Source: Emiliania huxleyi CCMP1516
Lineage: Eukaryota > Haptophyta > Isochrysidales > Noelaerhabdaceae
Assembly: GCF_000372725.1 (NCBI RefSeq)
Contig: NW_005201102.1
Span: forward strand, 135,587 to 199,586
Length of the DNA: 64,000 nucleotides
Reading direction: 5' to 3'
Made by a program: the position numbers and the translations under genes. Position 1 is the stretch's first letter. Every line of letters begins with the position of its first letter. The notes below the pieces were generated by a model. The model made no database searches. It was not told the DNA's origin and saw only the letters and a program-made list of their open reading frames with translations. Positions 50,754 to 62,400 of the stretch are shown one piece after another.

Positions 50754-53700
50754 CTACTCGCGGTCGAGGTCGAGGTCGTCGAGGCCGAGGTCGTCGAGGT
50801 CGCTCGCGCCCTCCTCGGCGTCGGAGATACTGCTCGCATCCGAGGCCCTCGACGCGTCGAGGTCGTCGAGGTCGTCGAGGTCGAGGTTGAGGTCGTCGAG
50901 GTCGAGGTCGCGCCCGGTAAACTTGTGCGTCTGGTCGACCTGAATAGTCCACGTCTTCTTCCCCTTCTCGCCACGCTCGTCCAGCTCTTTGCGCAGCCGC
51001 TCCGCGCGGCGGCGATAGGCATCCCTCAGCAAGGCGGCCTCGGCCTTCATGATCCCATTGTCGTTGAGCTGTAGCGACGTGAGCGTCGAGTTCGATTTGA
51101 GCGCGTCGCCCAGCGCGGCGCAGCCGGCGCCGAGCGCGCAGTAGTTCAGCTCGAGCTCTCGCAGCGACGCATTTTTCGCGATACCGGCGGCAAGGTCAGC
51201 GCACGCGTCGGGGCCCAGCTTGTTCTCCGACAGGTCGAGCTGCGTCAGCGAGGTGCTCTCGCCGATCGCGCGCAGCGCGGGAGCCACGCCCGCGCTCAAC
51301 TTGTTGTCGCTCATCTTGAGGACCTGGAGCGTGGTGTTGCCCCTGAGCGCCTCGAGGACGGCCGCGCCGCCCTCGTCGCCCAGCGCGCAGTCGCTGAGCT
51401 CAAGCTCCGTCAGCGACGTGCTGGCGGCGAGGCCCTTGCCCAGCGCCACGCCGCCCTCCTCGATCAGGTTAGACTGGATGTCAATCCTCTTGAGCGTCAC
51501 GCTGCTGGCCAGCGCCTCGCCGAGCGCGTTGGCAGCAGCCGCGTCCAGCTCGTTGCTGGAGAGGTTGAGCTCAGTGAGGCCGCAGTCGCCGACGGCGGCG
51601 CAGATGGGCAGCGCGCCCGACCCCAGCTCGCAGGAGTCGAGCTGCAAGCTGGTGAGCGCCGGGTGGCCTTTCAGGCGCTGCGCCAGGCCCGCGCCAATGT
51701 GGGGCCCGCACTCGGCGCAGGAGAGGTTGAGCGTGGCCAGCGACTTGCAGTCCAGCAGCGGCGGAAGCAGGCCGCTGGCCTCGCCATTCTTCCACTCCTG
51801 CGAGGAGAGGTCGACGCTAGTGAGGCTCTTGCTGCGCCCCACTGCCGAGGCGATGGCCTTGGCGACGGCTGGGATCTCGGCAGGGCGCATCAACTCGAGG
51901 TTGCAGTTGGCCTCGAGCACCAAGAGCGAGGGCGCGTCCTCGACCATCCTCGCGAGGGCGATCCAGCCCGCCTCTTGCATCGCCGAGTCGTTGAGCTTGA
52001 GCGTCTTGAGCCGCTTGTTCCCGGCGAGCGCGGCGCACAGCGCCGTGGTGCCGTCGGCCAGGATGTAGTTTGCCGACACGTCGAGGCTGGTGAGGCTCGA
52101 GTTCTTGGCGAGCAGCTTACAGAAGGTGCCGAAGTGCGTGCCGTTGTACGCCTCCCGCTCATCTGCGGCCTCGATGCCGCACAGCTTGTTGTTCGACACG
52201 TCGAGCTCCGTGATCGAGGTGGCGCCCGCGATGCCGTGGCCGAGGTACACCGCGCCTTCCGGCCCCATCTCCTCGCCGCTCGCCTTCAGGCTGTGCAGCG
52301 CCTGCGAGCAGCACATGAGCACGGAAAGCGCACCTGCGCCGCCCGCCTTGAGGTTGCTCTTCATCGACCTCACGTTGAGGTCCGAGGCCGACAGCAGCGC
52401 CGGCAGGTTGGGCGCCGCCATCTGCAAGCGCTCCCATCCGTTAGGCAAATCGCTAACCGCGTTCTTCGCCTGCACCGCATCCTTCATTCGCATCAGCATG
52501 TTGGCTTCGTTGTTGTAGTGCTCGGGCGGATGCGACGTCGACTCGGCCAGCATGTCTCGCAGCACGCTCTTCGCATAGCCGGGCAGATCGAAGGCCGCCT
52601 CCGCCCCGTCGGTGAGCTCCCTGAGCTCGGACCACGCCGTCTGCGTCATCTCGTGGGCCAGTTCGAGCTGCATCGACTCGCACATGTCCATGCACAGCTT
52701 GCGCCGCCGTGAGACGACCTATCAACAACATTTCGACCGCATCGCTCGTATCCGATCGCTCTGACCTCTCTGCCCTCTCGGAGACGACCTGCTCGATGGT
52801 CAGCGCGGTGAGGTTGACCGAGAGGCGCGTCTCGACAACGATGACGCCGCTCTCCACCCTCGTGCCGAGCACCTCGAGTCCCGTCATAGGGGCGAAAAGG
52901 ATTTCGGACTCGTGAGGGTATTGGCTCAGCCACGAGAGCGAGGCGCCGCGATCCACCATCCCCATCTGAATCTCGAAGCAGAGACCCGCCCCGCCGCTCC
53001 CCCCGTAGTGGAGCGCCACCTCCTTGTCGAGCGTGGTCGACATGAACGCGAACTCGACGCCGCCCGCGACGTTCCACTCGTTCTTGGCCCAAAACTCGCT
53101 CGGCAGCACGCCGCCGCTCACGCCGCGGTAGACCTTTTGCGCGGTCATGATCTTGGAGAGCTTGACGCACGCTGAGTTGATGATGTGCAGCGTCGTCGTG
53201 TAGTTGTTGCCCAAGCACAGCTGCTCCAGCTTCTGCACAAAAAAGGGAGCCTTCCCGCCCAGGCCGCGCAGGATCGCGTTGTATCTGCGCGCGGGGTCGG
53301 AGGAGGAGGGGGGGTGGGGAGGGGGCTGTGGGCTGGCTGAGTGGGGGGGCTGGGAGCTGGCTGGGAGGTGGAGCCGGCGCAGCGGTGGCTCACTTGATGA
53401 ACATTGGCCCGGTGTACAGCCGCGCTCCCCAGAACTCCTCATCGCAGAGCGAGGTGCAGTCCTGCGTCGCAAGCTGCTCGTTGACCCGCTGCAAGTCGAT
53501 CGCGAAGTCAGAGAGCGGGCGGGGCTTGCGGCAAAGGCTGCGCGTGTCCTCCCTCTCGCGCAGCTTGGTGTCCTCGGGCCACGGGTGCTTGCTGCCCGGC
53601 CCAAAGTCGGTGTGCTCCGGGTCGACCACGAAGTGATACTCCGTCTTCGCCGTCGTCGTTGTCCCATAGTTGCCCGCGTTGAAGGGGAGCCCGGAATCGG

Positions 53701-54406
53701 CCGAGTCACAGTGCTCCCGCTTCATCGCCTCCCGCAGCTTGGGGTTGGGCGTCCCGATCAGGCCCTCCAGCCCGCCGAAGAAGGTGTCCAGCCCTCCGTA
53801 CGACATGGTGAAAGACTCGCCCTCCTGCACGAACTTTGCGTGTAGCTCTGCTCCGGTGGCGCCGCCCGAGGCGATGAGGGTCGACGCGCCGTCCCAAACA
53901 GCGTCGGCGATGCGGTCGAGCAGGTGAGGACCAGCCTGGCGGAGGAGCGCGGCCACCGACTCGCGTGAGCCGAGCTTACCTAGCGCGCGCACGAAGGGTA
54001 GCGCCAGCGATGCGTCGGCCGAATCGAGCGCCAGTGATGCGTCGGCCGAGATTGGCGAGAGGAGCGCGGCGGCGATGGCGTCGTTCAGCCCGAGTGAGTT
54101 TAGCCATTGCCCCATCTGCCACTCCTGGCTCGGGTCGCCCTGTGCCGATGGGGCGGCGAGCCTGGCTTCCGCCACGATCCGAAGTATGTCGGCCGACTGC
54201 TCCGCCCGCTGGACATCATGGACCAGCTGCATCGGCCCTCGGGCTTGCTTGCTTGCCGCAGAGCCCATCTCCGCGTCGGCCGCATCGTCCTGCCGCTTCG
54301 CTATCGCGTCGTCAAGCTCCGGATTATCTGGCTTCAGCTGCTGTTGCTGCAGCGAGACGGACTTGCTTGAGAGAGAGCCCGGCTTACTTCTGCGGAGCAA
54401 GCCCAT
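50754..54406 (-). CDS. mono-ADP-ribosyltransferase fused to leucine-rich repeats
   Basis: Exons (minus) 54406-53394, 53284-52789 and 52718-50754 give 1158 codons in one frame. Residues 1-310 are helical and unassigned. Then comes an arginine-type ADP-ribosyltransferase domain: YTGPMFIKYNAILRGLGG, IINSACVKLSKIMTAQKVYR (Arg of the R-S-E set in VYRG), GVEFAFMSTTLDKEVALHYG (STS-like), and HESEILFAPMTGLEVLG (the E-x-E). A linker RRRKLCMDMCESMQLEL leads to about a dozen ribonuclease-inhibitor-type LRRs (SLTQLDLSENKLGPDACADL) and an Asp-rich tail. I infer target-protein ADP-ribosylation guided by the LRR surface. Both introns are GT-AG; the second has a GTCGTCTC duplication, the first has none and AG|A. 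Confidence 0.88.
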
Positions 54407-55067
54407 CCCTCACGGCTCTCGTTCGAGCGCTCTTGAAGTTGAGAAGCTGTCGGGTCTGAGTGTCGGGCGATTGCCGAGCAGCCGCATGAATGACACTGTC
54501 ACGTCCCGAAAAGAAGAAAAAGCTTGCCCGAATTCCGGCGTTTTTCACATTTCTCGTCCTATTACACTATTAGTACCGTGTGCTCTCGAGAGCCGCATCA
54601 TGGCTTAAGTCTGCGGACTAAAAAAGAAAGAAAACAGACTCCAAGTGCCCCAACTCTAGCAGGGATGGGAGGACGGCACGCCGCCACCACACAGGGTTAA
54701 GGAGAGGGGTGTGATGCGCTAGCCGTCGCCCACCCTTGGGCGTCCGCCTCTTCCTATCTCTCTTCGCAGGTCCCTCGACCTGTAAAGAATTTAGACAATG
54801 CAGACAGGCTCGACACCTGTAAAGAATTTTCCAATGCAGGGACTTCAAAAAGGGAGAGGTGTGTCCAATGTATGTGGCTCTTACGTACATTCCCGGAGGA
54901 GGACTGCTGACAGGGTTTGCGATGAGGAGTGACCCGAAGGGTTGCTCGGGGTTAGTGCACCACTAACCGCCTCTGCAAGAGCACTGCGCCTCAGCGCTCA
55001 GCGGGCTCATACTAGCACCCACCTATTGGTTCTTGTAGGGTTTGACCAGAGAAACTTTTTCTTCCGA
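54407..55067. other. intergenic with family D repeat
   Basis: A family D copy occupies 54605-54770 (GGGATGGGAGGACGGCACGC, GCCCACCCTTGGGCGTCCGC). No gene. Confidence 0.55.
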
Positions 55068-55081
55068 TGTCCACCCCGCCG

Positions 55082-55114
<33 letters not shown>

Positions 55115-55200
55115 CTCGCCAGACGCCACCGCCGCCGCCGCCGCCGCGCCCTCGCCAGACACGCCGCCGCCCGCCCGCCTCCTCGACCTCCCCACCGATA
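55068..55200 (+). pseudogene. 5' fragment of the F-box/RCC1 gene
   Basis: ATGTCCACCCCGCCGCGCCG starts the segment exactly as in the 26208 start codon region, and it continues to CTCGACCTCCCCACCGAT, the codons for LDLPTD, before diverging. An expanded CGCTCGCGC repeat shifts the frame. It keeps only the N-terminal tail and the first F-box residues. Confidence 0.8.
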
Positions 55201-55703
55201 CAATTCCACACAACACGGTTGAATTCTCTTATTCTATGTCGCTGTCGTGGGATCGCTTGTCATGTGAGAGAGTGCGTTGTCTTCTTGAAATAAAGAAAAC
55301 AGACAACCCAAGGGAGGGATGGGGAGGACCGGACACGGCACCACGTCGCCACGATCACGAGGGAGCAGTGTCTGCCAGACCCAGCTCGCTCACACGTCAC
55401 AGCTGGAGAGGGGCCAGCTCAGTGCATGTGCGTGAGCCGTGACTGCGCCGGTGTGCTGTGAAGTGTGATGAAGCTCCTCGCCTCTCTCGCGCCTGAGAAG
55501 GCGTCGGTGAACTGTGTTTCTTTGTTGTTTTTGCTACTTCGTACTTGCAATCACGAGTGTAGGTTCCCCGCGGCCCGCGCCGGATGTATAGAGCTCTACA
55601 GCTCTACAGCTCTACACACTACAGCGCTCTACAGCCCTGCAGCTCTACAGCGCTCTACACTCTACATCCTCTACACCCTCCCTCAGGGTGGGTCATGGCG
55701 CGG
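55201..55703. other. intergenic, no supported gene
   Basis: Holds a partial family D copy (55285-55335) and a run of CTCTACAGCTCTACA-type repeats (55590-55680). Nothing coding is seen. Confidence 0.45.
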
Positions 55704-57760
55704 TCATACACTGCTCACCGTAACACTGCCCCCGTCGATCGAGGAGGACTTGCGGTGCTCGCGCAGCTGCTCCCGGTTATGTGGGAGAGAGAGATGCCAG
55801 GTGCGTCGCAGCTCGCCGAGGCTGCGACGGGTGCGTCTGTCGATCAACAGCGCGAGCCTGGGCGAGAATGGTGCGCGCGAGTGTCGAGACTCGCGCAAGA
55901 GGGTGTGTGTGCGCGGGGGTAGTGGTGGTGGGGTTTGGCCGATTGTTTGGGAGACGCCGAGGGGGGTGCGGTGGGACGCCGCGCACCGTCCTGCCTGCGC
56001 CGCGTGTCGCCTCCACCGAGACCGCAACGTGAACACCTTCCATGCGTCCATGCACGAGCGCAGCCGCACCGCCGCGCCGGCGCGCAACCGGACGCAATGG
56101 CCGACTCCAGACGCGCCAGCGGCGGCCGCATCAGCGGAGGCCCCGACACCGCCGCCAGCCGCCGCGAGCCCGCCGTCGACAGCGCGTCGCAGCTGCTCAT
56201 TCTCGTGGAGCAGCTCCGACAGCGCATCCCACTCCGCCACGCGAGCCTGACGCGAGGGCACGGACGCGTGTCAAGGGGGCAGCTGGTCAGCTGGTCGAGG
56301 TGGCCGCTGGTCAAGGGGGCCGCTGGTCAAGGGGGCCCTCCTCCCGATGCCTCCCTCCCGATTCCGACAGGGAGCGAGCGAGCCTGCAGGAAGGCTCGGC
56401 CTGCCATACCTCCAGAGTGGTCGAATCCAGTGTGGGTTTAGTCCCGTGGGTGGTGCGGTGGCCTGCGAGAAGGCTCGGCCGTCCACGAAGCCGTCGCCGC
56501 CGCGCCCCTCCCTCCCGTCTCGGACCGCTGTCTCGAGTTGCGGCTGCGTCAGTACCTCGACGCTCCCGTCCAGGTACCGCACATGGAAGCGGAGCGCCTG
56601 CAGGAAGGCTCCAGGAAGTGTCTAAGAGCTGTCTAGGAGGTGTCGAGGTACCGCACACGGAAGCAGGACGCCTCTGCCGCACCAGCGGCGACGCCGCCAC
56701 CCTCGCCGCCGACACCCAGCCCGCCGCCGCCGAGCCCGCCGCCGCCCTCGCCTCCGCCGCCGCCGCCGCTGCCTCCAAGAGGCAGCGACAACGTCACCCG
56801 GTCCACGACCCTCCCTCGCGACGCGCTTGCACTCTCTCCTTGAGCCCCGTCCGCCGGGCCGGCACAGAGAGGCCCGCCGCCCGCTCGAGGGCTGCGCGCA
56901 TCGCGGCTGCTGCTGCGGCACACCTTTGTGGCGTCGGTCGGGCTGGCGGCTTCCGTCGGGCTGGGCGGCCCACCGCTCGATACGGACGGCCCCTCTTCTA
57001 GCCGCAAGGTGGCGGCGCGGCGCGACCGCTCGGCCTGCCTCTGCTCCCGGTGCGACTGCTCGAGCTGCCACTGGCGCTGCTGCAGGAGGGCGAGCCCCCG
57101 CCTACCATACCTCCATAGTCTCGAATCCGGTGTGGGTTTAGTCCTGTGGGTGGTGCGGTAGCAGGGTGGCGAGCCCCCGCCTGAGGAGGCTGGAGGAGGC
57201 TAGGGTGGGTGGGTGGAAAGGGGCGGGGCCCGCCGCGAGCGGGCAACACCGCGGGCAGCCAGTGAGGCGGCGGCGGCGGCTTGGGGCTGGAGAGGAGTGC
57301 GCGCCGCTGCTGCTGCCGCCGCTGCCGTCGCTGAGCTTCGAGGTGCTCGACCCGCCTATCGAACCGTAGGGCGTGAGCACGAGAGCACGCCGTTCCTGCC
57401 TTCTGTGCGCGGGCGCCTCTGCGCTCGCAGCACCGCGGCGGTCGCCTCAAGCTGCCGCCGCCAGAGCTCGTGTCGCTGGCTGTCGACACTCGCACTCAAA
57501 GATTGCGCCGCCGCCGCCGGCGGCGGCGGCGGCGGCTGTGTGACCGGTTTAGGCGGTGCTGCCGCCCGACTGGCGGCGGCGGCGGCGCGCTCGGCAGCCG
57601 CCGCATCACGCCGCACCGCCTCGCGCCGCACGGCAGAGCAGTGGTGCTCTCGGGCAGCAGAGTCTGACGACGCCGTCGAGAGTCCACGCCGCTCGAAGCA
57701 CCTCGCCTCCGTCGAGGCAGCCCGAGTCCCTCGAAGCTCCCGATAGCGCTCCAACGCCAT
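55704..57760 (-). CDS. hypothetical coiled-coil protein
   Basis: The start at 57760 gives MALERYRELRGTRAASTEAR. Exon 1 (57760-57417) joins through a GC-AG intron to RRVEHLEAQRRQRRQQQR at 57355. Further parts are LLQQRQWQLEQSHREQRQAE, a Ser/Pro/Gly-rich linker, then a small segment LRFHVRYLDGSVEVLTQP. The C-terminal part reads FLQARVAEWDALSELLHENE and CMDAWKVFTLRSRWRRH. Introns near 57060-57350, 56580-56660, 56400-56480 and 56250-56400 all show duplications of the next exon start. The C-terminal end (55704) is the least certain; another exon may be missing. No family was recognised beyond coiled coil. Confidence 0.55.
56400..56480 (-). mobile_element. introner family H copy (second at 57100-57165)
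   Basis: Both copies share, on the plus strand, CATACCTCCA, GAATCC.GTGTGGGTTTAGT and TGTGGGTGGTGCGGT (with a few changes). Both are flanked by exon-start duplications (GCCGAGCCTTC; GGCGGGGGCTCGCC). Confidence 0.75.
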
Positions 57761-58084
57761 TCGGCCCCTCCCCCTCTCCCGCGACGCCCCCCCTTCCTCG
57801 TCCACGCCGCCCCCCCCCGCTGCCTCCCCCCTTCCCGTCCCGCGCCCCGAGCCCGGGCGCCTCCTCTCCACACCCCGCGCACAGCACCCCCCCATTCGCG
57901 GAGAGCACCCACCCCGTCCTCTTCATGCAGCCCCGGGCTGTCCGTCCCGTCCGTAGGCGTGCCGGAGGTAGAATATTGCGACCATGCTATCACGCCTTGC
58001 GACAGCCTGTCGGCGCTGCTGACCGTGCCATGAGGCACAATTGATCACCTGCATAGCTCGCGGCTAGTATCCAGCATTCAGTAG

Positions 58085-58215
58085 GTAGGTAGGTAGTAAG
58101 GTGAAGAACAGCCAGGCTCGGACTGGACACCAACGCGGTATGGGTGGACGCTGGACAGATGATGACGACACGCACGAGCGACACACAGACACAAACAAGC
58201 TCACAAGACACATTC
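58085..58215 (-). repeat. dispersed repeat family B (subtype 2), inverted
   Basis: Inverse complement of 31920-32055: GTAAGGTGAAGAACAGCCAG, GGACACCAACGCGGTATGGG, GAGCGACACACAGACACAAA. Confidence 0.85.
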
Positions 58216-58766
58216 AGTGACGACCTGATCGTACGGCCAGTAGGAAGGTGTCCTTCCAGCGCGTGCACGCTTCTGACGCAATGCGCGTCACAAACTGCCT
58301 CGGATTGGCTGCTGGCACTCTCGCTCGAGGCTGTGCCTACACAGCCTCGCGCGCATGGGCAGTCAAGAGGGACCATGCACCTTCTCACGACAGCGCCGGT
58401 GCCTCTCTCTTGGACCGGCAAACGTGGGGGTCTCGTGTCACCAATGTGGGACCAGTGCGGCATCGCGCCATCGACAGCTCTGAACTGCGCCTCACCACTG
58501 ACCGGGAAGGCCGCCAAGTGGGCCAGCACCGGTCACACATTGTGGCAGCAGTCAGCAGTGCATGGCTGATAGCTAGAGCAGCAGCGTCAGGGTCGCAGGG
58601 TCGGATCGTGTCAAGCCTCTCGCCCGGCCGGCCGCGTGCAGACGTCGGCCTGTCTGCTGTCTGGAGTGATCTGTCGGCGGTCAGTACGACCGATCAGGTT
58701 GGAGTTTTCTGGTTAGATGGTCTATCTGTATGTACTCCTTGAGATATCTCCAAATCTGCCCTCTGA
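58216..58766. other. intergenic, no supported gene
   Basis: Overlapping frames on both strands, no recognisable protein, no repeat found. Confidence 0.4.
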
Positions 58767-59186
58767 TTAATCGTGCTTAATCGGGAAGTCGGTGCTAACG
58801 GAGACTAGCGGAGCCGGGGCCCGCCGTTTCCGCACTGCGGCGCGGCGCACGGTGCCTCCGGGGGCCCCCGCCTCCCCCCAGAGCCCCAGCCAGTTCTTGG
58901 TGGTCCAAGTCACCTCATCGAGGTACTGGGCCCGAGTCAGCTTGTTCTGTAGTACGTTTCGCCGCCTTCCAGAGGATCTCGCCGACCCCCTTCCCGAACC
59001 CACCGAACCGATTCGAACAGCAGCAGCTGCACGTCTCCCTGGCGTAGCGAACCGGTAATCGCCGCCGTAAGTAGACGGTACGTGGCGGTCGCCGCCCACC
59101 GCCCTGCCCCCCCTGGAATCGTGGTATGCCAGCGAGCGACCCGTCCCTTGCCCTCTCTCGCCCTTGCTCTTCCTCTCCCCCTCCAT
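58767..59186 (-). pseudogene. gene fragment sharing LDEVTWTTKNW with 11140-11200
   Basis: The minus frame includes NVLQNKLTRAQYLDEVTWTT and KNWLGLWGEAGAPGG. The core recurs on the plus strand near 11150. Both copies are surrounded by non-coding sequence, suggesting fragments of one dispersed host or element gene. Function unknown. Confidence 0.45.
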
Positions 59187-59415
59187 GCCCCCCCCCCCCC
59201 CTTCGCAGTAGGGCCCATGCCCCTCAACAATGTTCAGGATGAAAAAAGAACATAAAAAAATAAAGTTTTTAAAACAACAACCGCGCGACAGAATTCTTTT
59301 ATTCCTCAGCGTAAAATTCTTTTATTCCACCACAGCCCGGCGCCAAACGGCCCGGCCGCTCGCCGGAGCCGGAGCGCCTGTCCTCCGCGCGCCTCGTCGC
59401 CCCCGGGCGGCTCCC

Positions 59416-62400
59416 ATGATCCAGGCCGGCCAGCGGTACAAGCTCTCGGGCCTGGCCGCGGCGCACCTCAACGGCAAAACGTGCAAGATTCGGCGGTACG
59501 ACGAGGAGAAGAAGCGGTGGATTGTGGACCTGGATGCGGATCTCGAGAAGAACAACGATGCGCCAAAGGCGCTCCGCGCGGAGAACCTCAAGCCCATCAC
59601 CGAGCCTCCGCTCGGAGGCCCCTCCACCCCTCCGCCAGCCGCAGCGCAGCCATCCGTTGCTCCGTCGGCGGTGGCGGGAGGAGGGGGAGGCGCGGCGACG
59701 ACGCCGACGCAGACGGGCGCGGGGCTCTCAGCGAACGAGCCCACCGAGATCACGGGCGAAGAGTTCCGGCGTAGCGTCGCGGCGAAGGCCAGCATGGCGC
59801 CTCCGCTGACGCCGCCGTCGGCGGTTGTGGGCGCGGGCGGCGCGGCGGCGCGAGGCGGCGCGCCAGCCGCCAAGCGACGGGTGGTGCCGACAGTGGTGCC
59901 GACGGCCTCGGCCGCGGCCGCGGCATCGGTCCCAGCACCGCCGCCCGCCGCCTCTGCCGGTGGCGATGCTGCTCGCGTGGCGGGCTGCTCCAGGGTCGCT
60001 GCTGCTGCGAGGAGCCCCGCCTCCGTCTCCAACATGGACTTGGACGAGGAGGAGGAGGGGGAGGAGGAGGAGGAGGAGGAGGAGGGGGAGGAGGAGGAGG
60101 CTGCGAGCGAGGACGGGGATGCGGCCGACGGCGCGCCTCCTCGGCGCGCCGCCGACGAAGCAGGGCGCGAGGTGCCGCTATGGGGAGATGTGGGGAGACG
60201 TGGGGAGATGTCGGGAGGGCGCGAGGTGCCTCGCTAGCCGCATCTCAGCTGCACTGCCAATCCCGCCGCCGCCTCCTCCTCCTCCGCCTCCGCCGCCGCC
60301 ACCGCCGCCGCCACCGCCGCCGCCGCCGCCGCCTCCACCGCCGACCCCACCCAGCCCGCCACCACCCTCCTCCCCGCCTCCCTCCCCGCCGCCACCCTTT
60401 CCGTCCGCACACCACCGCCCCCGCCACCCCTCCTCCCCGTCCGCCCCTCCTCCCACTCCGCAGGCGCTGGTCCGGCGGCTTCTCGACGCGCAGAACCGGG
60501 AGCGCGAGCTCGCGGCCCTTCTCGAGGACGGCGCCGTCGGACGCGCCCTCGGCGACGATGACGGCACCGGACGCCTAGAGCCGGACGCCTAGAGCCGGAC
60601 GCCTGGAGCCGGACGCCTGGAGCCGGACGCCTGGAGCCGGACGCCTGGAACCGGGACGCCTAGACGCATGTCTTCCAACCCGCGCCCGAGAGGGCACGGA
60701 CTCCGCTGCATCTCCCCACACCTCCGCTGCATCTCCCCATCTCCGCCACATCTCCGCTGCATCTCCCCGCATCTCCCCACATTTCCGCTGCATCTCCCCG
60801 CATCTCCCCGCATTTCCGCTGCATATCCCCGCATCTCCCGCATCTCCCGCATCTCCCAGCATAGGCTCCGGAGTCTCGGCCGAGAGGCTCAAGGCGGAGG
60901 AGCGGCTCCTCGCCGCCGCTGCAGACGAGGCCGCCGAGAAGGCGCGCGGCTCTACCGCCGAGCAGATGCTGCGCGACATGGAGGCGATGGCGTCCGGCGG
61001 GGGGGCGGCTGTCCCTCCGGCGGATAGCGGGCGGGGGGGCGGCGCGGCGTCGTCTGCGGCGGACGACGAGGAGTACTCGCCGGCGGTTGCGGCGGCGGCG
61101 GGCGAGGCGCTTGCTGCGGAGGTTGCCGGGTGGCGTGTGGAGTATGACGAGGCGCTCGAGCTGGTGGCCGAGCTGGAAGATGCGCTCGAGGCGAGAGGCG
61201 GCCGAGAGACAGCCGAGAGGCGGCCGAGAGACAGCCGAGGGACAGCCGAGGTGCGGCCGAGGGACAGCCGAGGGACAGCCCGTGTCCCCCCCCCCCCCCC
61301 CCTCCCGCCCAGGCGTCGGGCGTGTCGATCCTCGAGTTTGAGAGGGCGGCCGCCGCCGCAGACGCCGACGGCGGGTTCGGCGAGGGCGGCGCCTCGCAGG
61401 AGCCGCCCGCCGCAGACGCCACGCCGCGGTGCGAAAAGTGCCGCGCGCGACCGGCACTTTCCCTTGCGGCCGGCGGCGGAGGCGGCGGCGGCGGCGGCGG
61501 CGGCGGAGGCGGCGGCGGCGGCGGAGGAGGCGGCGCTGACAGGGCGCGGCCGCAGTCGCTTTGCTGGGTGTGCTCGGCGGACGCGGAGCTGGACGAGCGG
61601 CGTCCGCTCAAGTCGAAGCACGGGCAGAAGCAGGCGGCGGGCGCGTCTGGGTTCACCGGGTGGACCGCCGGCCTCCGCCGCACCGCCGACGCCAGGGCGC
61701 TCAAGCAGATGTACAAGGTGGAGCGGCCGCAGCAAATCGGCAGGCTGGCGCCGCTGCTGGAGGACGAGGAGACGCTCGAGGTAGACGAGCTTGCGTCGGA
61801 GGGGGAGGGGGAGGAGGAAGAGGAGGGGGGGCGGCCCGCCAAGCTGCCGCGCCTCTTCTCCCACGCGCGTGCGCGCGCGCGCGCTGCGAGGGCGGCCGAT
61901 GAGGAGTCCCTTTCGGGCGACTCGTCGTCCGAGGGCGAGGGCGGGCTCGGCGGAGGCGGAGGGCTTTCCGAGGCGAAGCTGGCGCGCGCGTGGCGGGAGG
62001 AGCTCAGGCACGAGGCGGAGGGTGGCCGCCGGCTGGCGCCGCGCGTGCGGAAGGGCGGCCACGACGCCAGGGCGGGCTCGCTGCTGCAAAAGTGCTCGGT
62101 CTGCCGCCACCCGTTCTTCGAGTGCGCGCAGGTGTACGCGCACCCGCAGCTCGGCGTCCCCCTCTGCCACTACTGCCACGAGGCGGTGGTGGAGGAGGAG
62201 GGCGGCGGAGGCGGCGGCGGCGGCGGCGACAGCGCGATGCCGGAGGCGCCGCCAGCCGCAGCAGGCGAGGGCGAGGAGGGCGCGGCAGAGGAGGAGAACG
62301 AGGAGGAGGAGGAGGTGGGGGAGGTGTGCGTGTGGTGCGCCGGGCTCAACCACACCGGTGGCGGCGAGGGCGGCGAGCCGGACGTCTTCCTCAACAACAT

